Assembly (NCBI RefSeq): GCF_020010925.1
Contig: NZ_JAGJBZ010000002.1
Coordinates: 434,001-498,000, forward strand
Source: Streptomyces griseiscabiei
Lineage (GTDB): Bacteria; Actinomycetota; Actinomycetes; Streptomycetales; Streptomycetaceae
DNA length: 64,000 bases
Direction: 5' to 3'
The notes beneath the pieces were generated by a model. That model saw only the letters and a program-made list of their open reading frames with translations. It did not search any database and had not been told where the DNA came from. Positions within the stretch are counted from its first letter, which is position 1. Each line of letters opens with the position of its first letter. Of the stretch, positions 30,899 through 40,155 are shown piece after piece. The position numbers and the translations under genes are program-made.

Positions 30899-32160
30899 CG
30901 GGCGTCCTCGGACTTCGTCAGGTCGGCGGCGGGCGCGGCGGCCGGTGCGGCGGGAGCGGCCGGAGCCGGGGCCGGTGCGGCGGCGGGCTGCGCGGGGGCC
31001 TGGGGCGCGACCGGGGGCGCGGCCTGGGCGTACGGGTTCGGCTGGGGCTGCGCGGGCGCCGGAGCGCCGTACGGACCGGCCGGCGGCTGGCCCTGGGGGA
31101 CCGGCTGGCCCTGCGGCGCGTACGGCTGCCCGCCGTGCTGCGGGGCGGGCGGGGCGTACCAGCCCGGCTGGCCCTGTCCGGGCACCGGCATCGGCGGCTG
31201 CGCGCCGGGCGGCAGCGGCTGCTGGAGTCCGGCCTTCTGGTCGGCCGTGGAGCGGTAGTCGACGGCGTTCTGCGTCATCCGCATGTACGCCTCCTCCAGC
31301 GAGGCCTGGTGCGGCGACAGCTCCCACAGCCGTACGTCGGCGCCGTGCGCGAGGTCGCTGATCCGCGGCAGCGGCAGCCCCATGACACGCAGTGCCCCGT
31401 CCTGCTCGGGCAGCACCTGGCCGCCCGCCTCGGTGAGCGCCGCCGACAGCTTCTCGCGCTGCTGCGGCTCGGTGTCCGGCGTCCGCACCCGCGCGAAGTC
31501 GGCGGAGTTCGCCGAGATGAAGTCCTTGATGCTCATGTCGGAGAGCAGCTGCCCGCGCCCGATCACGATGAGGTGGTCGGCGGTCAGCGCCATCTCGCTC
31601 ATCAGGTGCGAGGAGACGAAGACCGTACGGCCCTCGGCGGCCAGCGCCTTCATCAGATTGCGGACCCAGAGGATGCCCTCGGGGTCGAGGCCGTTGACCG
31701 GCTCGTCGAAGAGCAGCACCTGGGGGTCGCCGAGCAGGGCGGCGGCGATGCCGAGCCGCTGGCCCATGCCGAGCGAGAAGCCCTTGGAACGCTTCTTCGC
31801 CACGTCCTGGAGGCCGACGACGCCCAGCACCTCGTCCACCCGGCGGGCCGGGATGCCCGACAGCTGGGCCAGCGACAGCAGATGGTTGCGGGCGTGCCGG
31901 CCGCCGTGCACCGCCTTGGCGTCGAGGAGGGCGCCGACCTGCCGGGCCGCGTTCGGCAGCTTGCGGTACGGGTAGCCGCCGATCGTCACCTGCCCGGAGG
32001 TGGGGTTGTCCAGGCCGAGGATCATGCGCATCGTCGTCGACTTGCCCGAGCCGTTGGGCCCGAGGAAGCCGGTGACGGCCCCCGGCCGCACCTGGAAGGA
32101 AAGGTTGTACACGGCCGTCTTGGCGCCATAGCGCTTCGTCAGGCCGACTGCCTCGATCAT
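30895..32160 (-). CDS. ABC transporter ATP-binding protein with long Pro/Ala/Gln-rich tail, copy 1
   Basis: ATPase subunit of 421 residues. Walker A GPNGSGKST, signature FSLGMGQRLGIAAAL, Walker B VLLFDEPVNGLD and the switch SSHLMSEMAL are intact. After residue 310 a 110-residue low-complexity tail begins, rich in Pro, Gln, Ala, Gly and Tyr (PYAPQGQPVPQGQP), which the paralogue at 33091 lacks. The ATG at 32160 gives the family start MIEAVGLTKRYG; a GTG three codons earlier is possible, and neither has a clear ribosome binding site at ideal distance. Confidence 0.88.
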   Translation of the reverse strand: MIEAVGLTKRYGAKTAVYNLSFQVRPGAVTGFLGPNGSGKSTTMRMILGLDNPTSGQVTIGGYPYRKLPNAARQVGALLDAKAVHGGRHARNHLLSLAQLSGIPARRVDEVLGVVGLQDVAKKRSKGFSLGMGQRLGIAAALLGDPQVLLFDEPVNGLDPEGILWVRNLMKALAAEGRTVFVSSHLMSEMALTADHLIVIGRGQLLSDMSIKDFISANSADFARVRTPDTEPQQREKLSAALTEAGGQVLPEQDGALRVMGLPLPRISDLAHGADVRLWELSPHQASLEEAYMRMTQNAVDYRSTADQKAGLQQPLPPGAQPPMPVPGQGQPGWYAPPAPQHGGQPYAPQGQPVPQGQPPAGPYGAPAPAQPQPNPYAQAAPPVAPQAPAQPAAAPAPAPAAPAAPAAAPAADLTKSEDAR

Positions 32161-32318
32161 GCTCCGCACCCATCGAACGGTTCGTGACGTCTCGGAATCG
32201 TCTCAGGACGTCGGGGCGCACGCCCCCGTAAGGATTAGGAGCTTATCCGGGCGTTGACGGTTCCGGCCAAGAGGAAGTAAAACCGCGCAGGTCACCGGGT
32301 GACCGACTTGGCATGTAC

Positions 32319-33089
32319 TCACGCGTCGCGTTTCCTCAGCATCAGATACCCGCCGAGCAGGGCCGCCACCACCCACAGCGCCATGACGGCAAGGCCGCCC
32401 CAGGGGCCGTAGGGGGTGTCGTCGTCGACCGGGGTGACCACCTGCATGATCTTGCTGCCGGCCTGGTCCGGCAGATAGCGGCCCACCTTCTCGGTGGCGC
32501 TGACATTGCCCAGGATGGTGGAGATCAGGAAGAAGAACGGCATCAGGATGCCGAGCGACAGCATCGGGCTGCGCAGCATCACCGCCACGCCCATCGAGAA
32601 CATCGCGATGAGGGTCATGTAGAGCCCGCCGCCGAAGACCGCCCGCAGGACGCCCGGGTCGCCGATCTCGGCCCGGTGCGAGCCGAGCATCGCCTGTCCC
32701 AGGAAGAACGTCACGAAGCTGGTCGCGAGCCCCACCACGAAGGCGAGGGCGGTGGCCACCGCGATCTTGCTGAAGAGGAACGTGCCGCGCTGCGGGACCG
32801 CGGCCAGCGAGGTCCGGATCATGCCGGTGCTGTACTCGTTCGACACCACCAGCACCCCGAACACGATCATCGCCAGCTGCCCGAGGGTCATGCCCGCGAA
32901 GCTGATGAACGTCGGGTCGAAGGAGAGCCGGTCGTCGCGGCTCAGATTGTCGAACTCGTTCTTCGACAGCAGGGAGATCAGCACACCGAGCGCGATCGTG
33001 ACGACCCCGGCCAGTGACAGCGTCCACACCGTGGACGCCACCGAACGGATCTTCGTCCACTCGGAGCGGACGACCTGGGCGGTGGCCAT
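32319..33089 (-). CDS. ABC-2 type permease, copy 2 of a duplicated pair
   Basis: Membrane protein of 256 residues, six hydrophobic segments, sharing SEWTKIRSVASTVWTL and EYSTGMIRTSLAAVPQRG with the copy at 30032, so the two arose by duplication. It begins one base after the stop of its ATPase gene. The substrate is unknown; relatives are annotated as multidrug or bacitracin-type transporters without evidence. Confidence 0.88.
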   Translation of the reverse strand: MATAQVVRSEWTKIRSVASTVWTLSLAGVVTIALGVLISLLSKNEFDNLSRDDRLSFDPTFISFAGMTLGQLAMIVFGVLVVSNEYSTGMIRTSLAAVPQRGTFLFSKIAVATALAFVVGLATSFVTFFLGQAMLGSHRAEIGDPGVLRAVFGGGLYMTLIAMFSMGVAVMLRSPMLSLGILMPFFFLISTILGNVSATEKVGRYLPDQAGSKIMQVVTPVDDDTPYGPWGGLAVMALWVVAALLGGYLMLRKRDA

Positions 33090-33090
33090 G

Positions 33091-34071
33091 TCAGCCCTCC
33101 CGCTTCCAGCCGGCGCCCCACGCGGGGGCGGGCTCGGGGGCCGGGACCGGGCCCGTGGCCGGGGTCCCGTCGTGCGCGTGGTACTCCACCGACTCGGCCG
33201 TCAGCCGCATGAACGCCTCCTCCAGCGAGGCCTGTTGGGGGCTCAGCTCGTGCAGCACCAGCTGCCGCCGGGCCGCCAGCTCTCCGATCTGCTCGGCCTT
33301 TCCGCCGTCCACCTCCAGCGCCCCGTCGCCCGACTCCACGGCCGTCACCCCGGCCGCGTGCAGCGCGTCGAGCAGCTGCTCGCGCTGCGGGGTGCGAATA
33401 CGTACGTACGACCGGGAGTTCTGCCGGATGAACTCCGCCATCGAGGTGTCGGCGAGCAGCCGGCCCTGGCCGATGACGACGAGGTGTTCGGCGGTCAGGG
33501 CCATCTCGCTCATCAGATGGGACGAGACGAACACGGTCCGGCCCTGCGAGGCGAGGGACTTCATCAGGTTCCGGATCCAGTGGATGCCCTCGGGGTCGAG
33601 GCCGTTGACCGGTTCGTCGAACATCAGAATGCGGGGGTCGCCGAGGAGCGCGCCGGCGATCCCGAGCCGCTGCCCCATGCCGAGCGAGAATCCCTTGGCC
33701 TTCTTCCGGGCGACCGAGGTCAGTCCGACGGTGTCCAGCACCTCGTGCACCCGGGCCCGGGGGATGCCGTTGCTCTGCGCGAGACACAGCAGGTGGTTGA
33801 AGGCGCTGCGGCCGCCGTGCACGGCCTTGGCGTCCAGCAGCGCGCCGATGCAGGTGAGCGGGTCCCGCAGGCCGTCGTAGTGCGTCCCGTCGATCCGTAC
33901 GTCCCCCGCCGTCGGGCGGTCCAGCCCCAGGATCATCCGCATCGTCGTCGACTTCCCGGCCCCGTTCGGGCCCAGAAAGCCGGTCACCGTCCCGGGCCGC
34001 ACGGCGAAGGTCAGATTGTTCACCGCCACCTTCTCGCCGTACCGCTTGGTCAGCCCGTCGAGCTCGATCAT
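33091..34071 (-). CDS. ABC transporter ATP-binding protein, copy 2
   Basis: ATPase subunit of 326 residues with Walker A GPNGAGKST, signature FSLGMGQRLGIAGALL, Walker B ILMFDEPVNGLD and the SSHLMSEMALTAEHLV switch. The nucleotide-binding half is close to the copy at 30895 (for example LLDAKAVHGGR in both), but it ends soon after ESVEYHAHDG in a short Pro-rich tail. It is the first gene of this pair and lies downstream of filP on the same strand, separated by the filP terminator. Confidence 0.9.
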   Translation of the reverse strand: MIELDGLTKRYGEKVAVNNLTFAVRPGTVTGFLGPNGAGKSTTMRMILGLDRPTAGDVRIDGTHYDGLRDPLTCIGALLDAKAVHGGRSAFNHLLCLAQSNGIPRARVHEVLDTVGLTSVARKKAKGFSLGMGQRLGIAGALLGDPRILMFDEPVNGLDPEGIHWIRNLMKSLASQGRTVFVSSHLMSEMALTAEHLVVIGQGRLLADTSMAEFIRQNSRSYVRIRTPQREQLLDALHAAGVTAVESGDGALEVDGGKAEQIGELAARRQLVLHELSPQQASLEEAFMRLTAESVEYHAHDGTPATGPVPAPEPAPAWGAGWKREG

Positions 34072-34173
34072 GCGGCCACGCTAGAACGAGGCCCGGGGGC
34101 CTGCCACCGGAGTACCGACGACCACGGTCCGGCACTCTCCTCCCGACCGCCCGCGGCCGGCGGGGCCCGGAAC

Positions 34174-34217
34174 GCCGAAGACCCGCGCCCCCCGAAGGGG
34201 AGACGCGGGTCTTCGGC
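34174..34217 (-). terminator. Stem-loop downstream of filP
   Basis: GCCGAAGACCCGCG (34174-34187) and CGCGGGTCTTCGGC (34204-34217) are perfect complements, with further C4/G4 pairing inside. It lies 35 bases beyond the filP stop. Confidence 0.8.
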
Positions 34218-34251
34218 TGCCTCGTCCGGCTGCTGCCGTCAGGCGGCCGTG

Positions 34252-35190
34252 TTACCGGGACTGCTGCGCCGGCACCCCACGCGAGATCGGCTCGTCGTCG
34301 GTGACCGGCGTGCCCGCGGCGGCGACGGCCGCGCCCGTGAGCGTCGCCAGCATCTCGCGCACGTTGGTGAGCTGCGCGTTGATCGAGTCGCGACGGTTGG
34401 TGAGCGCCGCCAGCTCCCGCTCGGATTCCGAACGGATGCGGTCCGCCTTGGCGTTCGCGTCCGCGACGATGTCCTCGGCCTGACGCTGCGCGGTCTCCAC
34501 CGTCTGGCGGGCGCGGCGCTCGGCGTCGGTGCGCAGCTTCTCGGCCTCCAGCCGCAGCTGCTCCGCGCGGTGCTCGATCTCCGCGAGACGCTTCTCGGCC
34601 TTCTGCTGACGCGACGCCAGGTCGCGCTCGGACTGCTCGCGGCGCTTGGCGAGGTTCGTCTCGAAGTCGGCGGCGGCCTGCGCGGCCTTGGCGCGGGTCT
34701 CCTCGAAGAGGGCGTCCGCCTCCTCGCGCTTGGACTGCGCGTCCTTCTGCGCCTCGGCACGCAGCTGCGACGCGTCGCTCTTGGCCTTCTCGACGATCCG
34801 GACGCCCTCGTCCTCGGCCTTGGCCTTGCGCTCCGCGGAGAAGGACTCGGCGTCGTTGCGCACCTGCTGGGCCGCGGACTCGGCCAGCTCGCGGTGCTGC
34901 TCGGCGGCGCGGCGGGCCTCCTCGCGCAGGTCCTTCGCCTCCTCCTCGGCGAGGCGGAGGATCTTCTCGACGCGCGCGCCGAGACCCGCGTACGACGGCT
35001 CGGCGTCGGTCACGGCGGCCTGGGCGTTCTGCGTTTCGAGGTGAAGCTCCTCGATGCGCTTTTCCAGAGCGGTGATGCGGGCGAGAGCGGAGTCACGGTC
35101 GGAGACGAGCTTGGAGATACGTTCGTCCACCTGAGCGCGGTCGTATCCACGCCGCACAAGCTCGAAGCCGTAGGGGGAAGTGTCGCTCAT
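34252..35190 (-). CDS. filP: Filament-forming coiled-coil polarity protein
   Basis: Intermediate-filament-like protein of 312 residues that forms a cytoskeletal net behind growing hyphal tips and interacts with DivIVA and Scy. The N-terminal GFELVRRGYDRAQVDERISKLVSDRDSAL resembles the DivIVA N-terminal domain; residues about 60-280 are an almost unbroken coiled coil rich in Ala, Glu and Arg. Older annotations call this family cellulose-binding protein. It is followed upstream by scy, the same order as SCO5396-SCO5397. The ATG gives MSDTSPYGFELV. Confidence 0.95.
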   Translation of the reverse strand: MSDTSPYGFELVRRGYDRAQVDERISKLVSDRDSALARITALEKRIEELHLETQNAQAAVTDAEPSYAGLGARVEKILRLAEEEAKDLREEARRAAEQHRELAESAAQQVRNDAESFSAERKAKAEDEGVRIVEKAKSDASQLRAEAQKDAQSKREEADALFEETRAKAAQAAADFETNLAKRREQSERDLASRQQKAEKRLAEIEHRAEQLRLEAEKLRTDAERRARQTVETAQRQAEDIVADANAKADRIRSESERELAALTNRRDSINAQLTNVREMLATLTGAAVAAAGTPVTDDEPISRGVPAQQSR

Positions 35191-35250
35191 GGGGTTCCTG
35201 TCGAATGAGACCGGTGAGGTGATAGGTGGAATCCTAGGGGGCGAAGCGGC

Positions 35251-35291
35251 GTGTCATCGAGCAGATGCACGTTTGATCTGGAGAATGACAC
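35251..35291 (-). promoter_or_regulatory. Nested inverted repeat in the filP upstream region
   Basis: GTGTCAT (35251-35257) pairs with ATGACAC (35285-35291), and inside it CAGAT (35262-35266) pairs with ATCTG (35276-35280). It lies 61-101 bases before the filP ATG and could be a leader hairpin or an operator. The remaining bases of 35191-35403 hold no gene that I can see. Confidence 0.4.
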
Positions 35292-35403
35292 CCCTTTTGA
35301 GTGGCCGACCATCGGAATACTTGCCAGAAACTTTGCGTAAAGGCCCTGGAAGCACAGACGGCACAGATGGCAAGCACAGAACGAGCACAAAATGGTGTCC
35401 GTA

Positions 35404-35446
35404 GTGCCGGGGGCGGCGCGGGAAGATACCCGCAACGCCCCGGCAC
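35404..35446 (-). terminator. Stem-loop immediately downstream of scy
   Basis: GTGCCGGGGGCG (35404-35415) pairs with CGCCCCGGCAC (35436-35446), one base bulged; an inner GCGGG/CCCGC stem adds stability. It starts three bases past the scy stop. Confidence 0.7.
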
Positions 35447-35448
35447 CG

Positions 35449-38400
35449 CTAGCCGTCTGACGACTTGCCACCCGAACGAGTCGCACCTGCCGTGGCACCC
35501 GTCTTGACTCCACCGTCCTTGCCGCCCGACGGGGCCTCAAAAGACTCCAACGCCACCAGGACGTCCTGGACACGGGAAATCTCCGCATTGATGTCCTCGC
35601 GGCGGCGGACCAGCACCTCCAGCTCGCGCTTGCCCTCCTCGACCGTGCGCCGCGCCTCGCGGATCGCCTCGGCCTTCAGCTCCTCGGCCTCACGGACGAG
35701 CGTGGACTTCTTCTGCTCGGCCTCCTTCAGGAGACCCTCCGCCTTCTTCACCGCGGCGATACGGACCTTGCCCGCCTCGGAGTTGGCCTCGGAAACGATC
35801 TCCTTGGCCTTCGTCGTGGCCTTCTCCAGCTGTTCCTCGGCGGCCTTGATGAGCGCGTCACAACGGTCGCCGGTGGATTTCATGGTCTCGGCGGCCTCAC
35901 GGCGGGCCCGGGTGTGCAAGGCCTCGATCTCGGCGGTGATCCGGTCCCGCAGCTCCTCGGCCCGCTCCCTTATGGCGGTCGCGTCCCGGCGCGCCCCGAC
36001 CAGCAATTCGTCGGCGTCCGTACGGGCCTGCTCCACCGTGGAGTTGCCCTCGACGGTCGCCTCGGAGATCAGCCGGTCGGCCTCCTTGCGGGCCGCGCCC
36101 ACCATGGAGTCGGCCTGCCCCTCGGCGTCCGCGGTGGTCTGCAGGGCCTGCGTCTGCGCCTCGGTGAGCAGCTTGTCGGCCTCGGCAGCCGTCTCCGAGA
36201 TGAGCTTGTCGACCTGCTCGGCGGCCTCGGAACGCCGCTTGTTGGCGTCCTTGCGGGCTCCGTCGAGGGTGTTGTCGGCCTCCTCGCGGGCGTGCGCCAT
36301 GAGCCGGTCGGCCTCCGCCTCCGCCTCCGACCGCGCCCGCTGGGCGTCGGCCCGGACCCGCTCGGCGTGCTGCTGTGCCGAGCCCACGGTCTCGGCGGCC
36401 TCGGCGCGCAGCCGCTCGGCCTCGTCGGTCGCCTCGCCGACCAGCCGGTCGGCCTGCGCGACGGACTCGGCCCGGACCCGCTCGGCCTCCTCGTTGGTCT
36501 CCCGCGTCAGCCGCTCCGCCTCGGCCGTCACCTCGGTGATCAGGGTGTCGGCCTGGGTGGCGGCGTCCGACCGCATGCGGTTGGCGTCCTCGCGGGCCTC
36601 CGCCCGGGTGCGCGAGGCGTCCTGGTCGGCCCGCGCGACGGTGTCCGAGGCCTCGGTGCGCACCCGCTGGGCGTGGTCGGAGGCGTCGCCGCGGATGCGC
36701 TCGGCCTCGGCGATGGCCTCCGCGACCGTGCGCTCGGCGAGCGACTTGGCGGCGTCCGTCTCGTCCCGGGCGTCACGGCGCACCCGGTTGGCGTCCTCGG
36801 TGGCCCGCTCCCGCTCCGCGTAGGCGTCGGCGCGGACCCGGTCGGACTCCTCCTCGGCCTCCCGGCGCATCCGGTCCGCCACGTGCTCGGCCGTGTTGCG
36901 CAGCCCGGCGATCTCCTCCTGGGCCTGCTCGTGCAGCCCGGCGACGGAGTCCCGCACCTGCTGGGCGTGGGTCTCGGCCGCCGACACCATCTCGCCGGCC
37001 CGCCGCTCGGCCTCCTCGACCAGCCGTACGGCCTCGGTCTGGGCCTCCTCCACGCGCTTGCGCGCCGAGGCCAGCAGCTCCTCGCTCTGCTCCCGGGCCC
37101 GCAGCCGCTCCTGGTCGGCCTCCTGGCGGGCGGAACCGAGCAGGTCCTCGGCCTCGCGGCGACGCCGGGCGGCCTCCTCCTGCGCGGCGGCCAGCGTCTC
37201 CGAGGCCTCCGCGGCGAGCCGCTCGGCCGCGGCCTGCGCCTCCGCGCGGACCCGGTCGGCGGTGTCCTGCGCCTCGGACTTCAGCCGCTCCGCCTCGGCC
37301 GCGGCGTCCGACCGCAGCCGTACGGCGACGGCCTCGCCCTCGGCGCGGGACGCGGACGCGTCGGACGCGGCCTCGTCCCGCAGCCGCTCGGCCTCGGCCT
37401 CGGCCTGCGCCTGGAGCGTGCGGATGCGCTCGGCGGCCTCGGAACGCAGCCGGTCGCTCTCCTCGCCGGCCTCCCGGCGGATCCGTTCGGCCTCGGCGCG
37501 GGCGTCGGTGAGCGCCTCCTCGGCGGACGCCAGCCGGGACTCGGCCTCGGTGTGCAGCCGGGTCAGCTCCTCGGCCGCCTCGGCCTTGCGGGTCTCGACC
37601 CCGCGCTCGGTCTCCTCGCGCAGCTCCTGGGCGGCGCGCTCGGCCTCGGCCTTGAGCTCCTCGGTCTGCTCGGCGGCCTCCGCGCGGTACCGCTCGGCCT
37701 CCTTGCGGGTGCGCTCCAGCGTCTCCTCGGCCTGACGGCGCAGCGTCGACGCGCGTTCGATGGCCTCGGTGCGGACCTTCTCGCTGTCCGCGGTGGCCGT
37801 CTGCCGCATCTCGTCGGCGTCCGTGCGCGCCTTGGCGAGCAGCTCCTCGGCGGTCTTGGCCGCCTCCTCGATCTGCTGGACGGCCTCGCGGCGGGCCTCG
37901 GAGCGGATCCGCTCGCCCTCGGCGACCGCGTCGGAGCGCAGCTGCTCGGCCTCGCCGCGCAGCCGGCGCGCCTCCTCCTGCAGCTCGACCGTCTTGGCGC
38001 GGTACTCCTCGGTGTCGTCCTTCGCCGTGCCCTTGAGCTGTTCGGCGAGGTCGTGGGCCTCGGCGCGCAGCCGGTCCGCCTCCGCCTCGGCCTCCGAGCG
38101 GATCCGCTCGGCCTCCTCTATGGCGGCCTTGGTGGTGCTGCGGGCCTCCTCGGACGCCTTGTTCAGCACGTCCTCGGCGGTCTTGGCGGTCTTGGCGAGC
38201 GCGGAGGCGGACTCCTCCGCGGTGATCGAACGGGCCTTCTCGGAGGCCTCGGCGACGATCTTCTCGGCCTCCGCCTTGGCGTCGGCGACGACCTCCTCGG
38301 CGGACGCCTTGGTGGCCTCGGCCTCCTTGGTGGCCTCCTCGACCAGCCGGGCGACCTGCTCCTTCGCCGTACGCGTGCGCTGCTCGTTGGTCGACTCGGC

Positions 38401-39300
38401 GCCGGCGACCGACTTGGCCGCGTTCTCCTTCGCCTCCGTGACCAGCTTCTCGGCCTCGGCGCGCGCCTCGCGCAGCGCCGTCTCGGCCTCCGTCATCCGC
38501 TGCTCGGCGGTCCGGCTCAGCTCGGAGGCCTGGCGGCGGGCGGAGTCCGACTCGGTGGCGGTGGAGGAGCGCAGCTGCTCGGCGTGGTCGGTGGCCTCCT
38601 GGGCCTGGGTGGACGCCGCGTTCAGCAGCCGCTCGGCCTCGGCGCGGGCCCGGCGCAGGATCTGGTCGGCCTCGCCGCGGGCGGCCTCGGAGTCGCTCTG
38701 GAGCCGCTGGCGCGCCTCGGTGGCGAGCCGCTCGGCCTCGGCACGGGCGGCGGCGAGCGCCTGCTCGGCCTCCGCGCGGGACTCGTCGACGAGCCGGCGG
38801 GCCTGGGACTCGCTGCGGGCGCGCAGCTGCTCGGCCCACGCCACGTTCTCGTTGACGTGCGACTCGACCGTCTGGCGGCGCTCGGACAGCTCCTGGTCGA
38901 GCTGCTGGCGGCGGGTGACCGCCTCCTGGTGCAGCTCCGCCTGGAGCCGCGCTGCCTGCTCGGCGTGCTCCTGGAGGATCCGCTGGGTCTGCGCCCTGGC
39001 CTGGCTCAGCTCCCGCTCGGCGTCCGTCCGCAGCTGGTCGGCCTGCATCTGCGCCTGGCGGAGCATCTGCTCGGCCTGGTACCCGAGATCGCCGCCGCTG
39101 TCGTAGGCGGGCCGGGACATGAGGGTGCGGCGCGCCTCGTGCAGCTTGGCGCGCAGCACCTCGACCTGGTAGCCGAGGTCCTCGGCGTGCTGGATCGCCT
39201 TTTCCCGCTCGGTCTTCAGCCGCTCCATCTCGGCCTCGAACCGAGAGAGGTGGTCGACGTCAGCCGCCGGCTCTCGCTCCTGGCGTTCGTAGCCCCGCAC
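35449..39300 (-). CDS. scy: Giant coiled-coil tip-organising protein
   Basis: Scaffold of the Streptomyces polarisome that assembles with DivIVA and FilP at hyphal tips and branch points. About 1283 residues, nearly all alpha-helical with Ala, Glu, Arg and Asp dominating and almost no Pro after residue 75. The N-terminal part (DHLSRFEAEMERLKTEREKA) precedes a very long stretch of similar segments such as AEAERLRxEA, matching the 51-residue coiled-coil repeat reported for Scy. The C-terminus ends in a Gly/Ser/Lys-rich tail. I prefer the GTG at 39300 (VRGYERQEREP) because it matches my memory of Scy; a TTG at 39330 would add ten residues. Confidence 0.94.
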   Translation of the reverse strand: MRGYERQEREPAADVDHLSRFEAEMERLKTEREKAIQHAEDLGYQVEVLRAKLHEARRTLMSRPAYDSGGDLGYQAEQMLRQAQMQADQLRTDAERELSQARAQTQRILQEHAEQAARLQAELHQEAVTRRQQLDQELSERRQTVESHVNENVAWAEQLRARSESQARRLVDESRAEAEQALAAARAEAERLATEARQRLQSDSEAARGEADQILRRARAEAERLLNAASTQAQEATDHAEQLRSSTATESDSARRQASELSRTAEQRMTEAETALREARAEAEKLVTEAKENAAKSVAGAESTNEQRTRTAKEQVARLVEEATKEAEATKASAEEVVADAKAEAEKIVAEASEKARSITAEESASALAKTAKTAEDVLNKASEEARSTTKAAIEEAERIRSEAEAEADRLRAEAHDLAEQLKGTAKDDTEEYRAKTVELQEEARRLRGEAEQLRSDAVAEGERIRSEARREAVQQIEEAAKTAEELLAKARTDADEMRQTATADSEKVRTEAIERASTLRRQAEETLERTRKEAERYRAEAAEQTEELKAEAERAAQELREETERGVETRKAEAAEELTRLHTEAESRLASAEEALTDARAEAERIRREAGEESDRLRSEAAERIRTLQAQAEAEAERLRDEAASDASASRAEGEAVAVRLRSDAAAEAERLKSEAQDTADRVRAEAQAAAERLAAEASETLAAAQEEAARRRREAEDLLGSARQEADQERLRAREQSEELLASARKRVEEAQTEAVRLVEEAERRAGEMVSAAETHAQQVRDSVAGLHEQAQEEIAGLRNTAEHVADRMRREAEEESDRVRADAYAERERATEDANRVRRDARDETDAAKSLAERTVAEAIAEAERIRGDASDHAQRVRTEASDTVARADQDASRTRAEAREDANRMRSDAATQADTLITEVTAEAERLTRETNEEAERVRAESVAQADRLVGEATDEAERLRAEAAETVGSAQQHAERVRADAQRARSEAEAEADRLMAHAREEADNTLDGARKDANKRRSEAAEQVDKLISETAAEADKLLTEAQTQALQTTADAEGQADSMVGAARKEADRLISEATVEGNSTVEQARTDADELLVGARRDATAIRERAEELRDRITAEIEALHTRARREAAETMKSTGDRCDALIKAAEEQLEKATTKAKEIVSEANSEAGKVRIAAVKKAEGLLKEAEQKKSTLVREAEELKAEAIREARRTVEEGKRELEVLVRRREDINAEISRVQDVLVALESFEAPSGGKDGGVKTGATAGATRSGGKSSDG

Positions 39301-39562
39301 TGCGCGGTCCCATCCGTCCCCTGGTCGCAACCTCTGGCAAACGAGCTCCGTCCAACCGCCGAACGGTGCCCCCGGGGAATGGTGTCAGATCAACGGCGGA
39401 GCACGGGCTGCCGCCCTCACCCTCGTCCCCCGGCCCTGGGACAGCCGCTGATGGATCGCCGCGGTGCCCCTGGATCCCACTCGTCGGAAGGCGGCAGGAC
39501 CCGGACCGTCACCCTGAAAGGGGACGGCCGACCCCAACCCTACCGGCCCATATGTACGGGGG

Positions 39563-40003
39563 TCAGTGCTCAGGTGACTCAACTGGCGCCGAAGTGACCA
39601 GTTCTGTCAGTACGCCATGACAATCCTTGGGGTGCAGAAACGTGATCCGTGACCCCATGGAACCGACTCGCGGCTCCTCGTACAGGACGCGTACGCCCTT
39701 GTCCTTGATCGCGGCCGCCTCGCCGTCGACATCCGCCGTACCGAAGGCGATGTGGTGGACGCCCTCGCCGTTCTTGGCCAGCCACTTCGCGACCGTGGAG
39801 TCCTCGCGGGTGGGCTCCAGGAGCTGCAGGTAGGAGGCGCCCCCGTCGTCCGTGGCGTTGATCCTGAGCATGGCCTCGCGCACGCCCTGCTCCTCGTTGA
39901 CCTCGGAGTGGTACACCTCGAAGCCGTAGGTGGCCCGGTAGAACTCGACGGTGGCGTCGAGGTCGAAACAGGCGATCCCGATGTGGTCGATTCGCGTCAG
40001 CAT
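39563..40003 (-). CDS. mce: Methylmalonyl-CoA epimerase
   Basis: Interconverts (R)- and (S)-methylmalonyl-CoA; glyoxalase/VOC fold, 146 residues. Metal ligands are visible at the expected places: His7 ([14 protein letters not shown]), Gln60 (SYLQLLEP), His84 (GVHHIAFGT) and Glu134 (GVLTELV). It links methylmalonyl-CoA mutase output with the (S) isomer used by carboxylases and polyketide synthases. It is divergent from the thiolase-MeaB genes, 152 bases apart. Confidence 0.93.
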   Translation of the reverse strand: MLTRIDHIGIACFDLDATVEFYRATYGFEVYHSEVNEEQGVREAMLRINATDDGGASYLQLLEPTREDSTVAKWLAKNGEGVHHIAFGTADVDGEAAAIKDKGVRVLYEEPRVGSMGSRITFLHPKDCHGVLTELVTSAPVESPEH

Positions 40004-40155
40004 GGAGTCAGTGCAGCGCTCATACGGCGGTTACGCAACGTGCGCGCGATCACACCGACGGCCCGGTGACGGCACGGAGTGCCACTCAGTACATTCGAAG
40101 TAAACCCTCGTTCACTCACTCCTCGGCCGTGCAGGCTGGAAGGGGATCGCACCTC

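Noticed and set aside
35914..39597. 1227-codon open frame antisense to scy, rich in Leu, Gly and Arg
   Set aside because: It mirrors the codon bias of the strong Ala/Glu coding frame on the other strand; composition is protein-unlike and it has no ribosome binding site or family motif.
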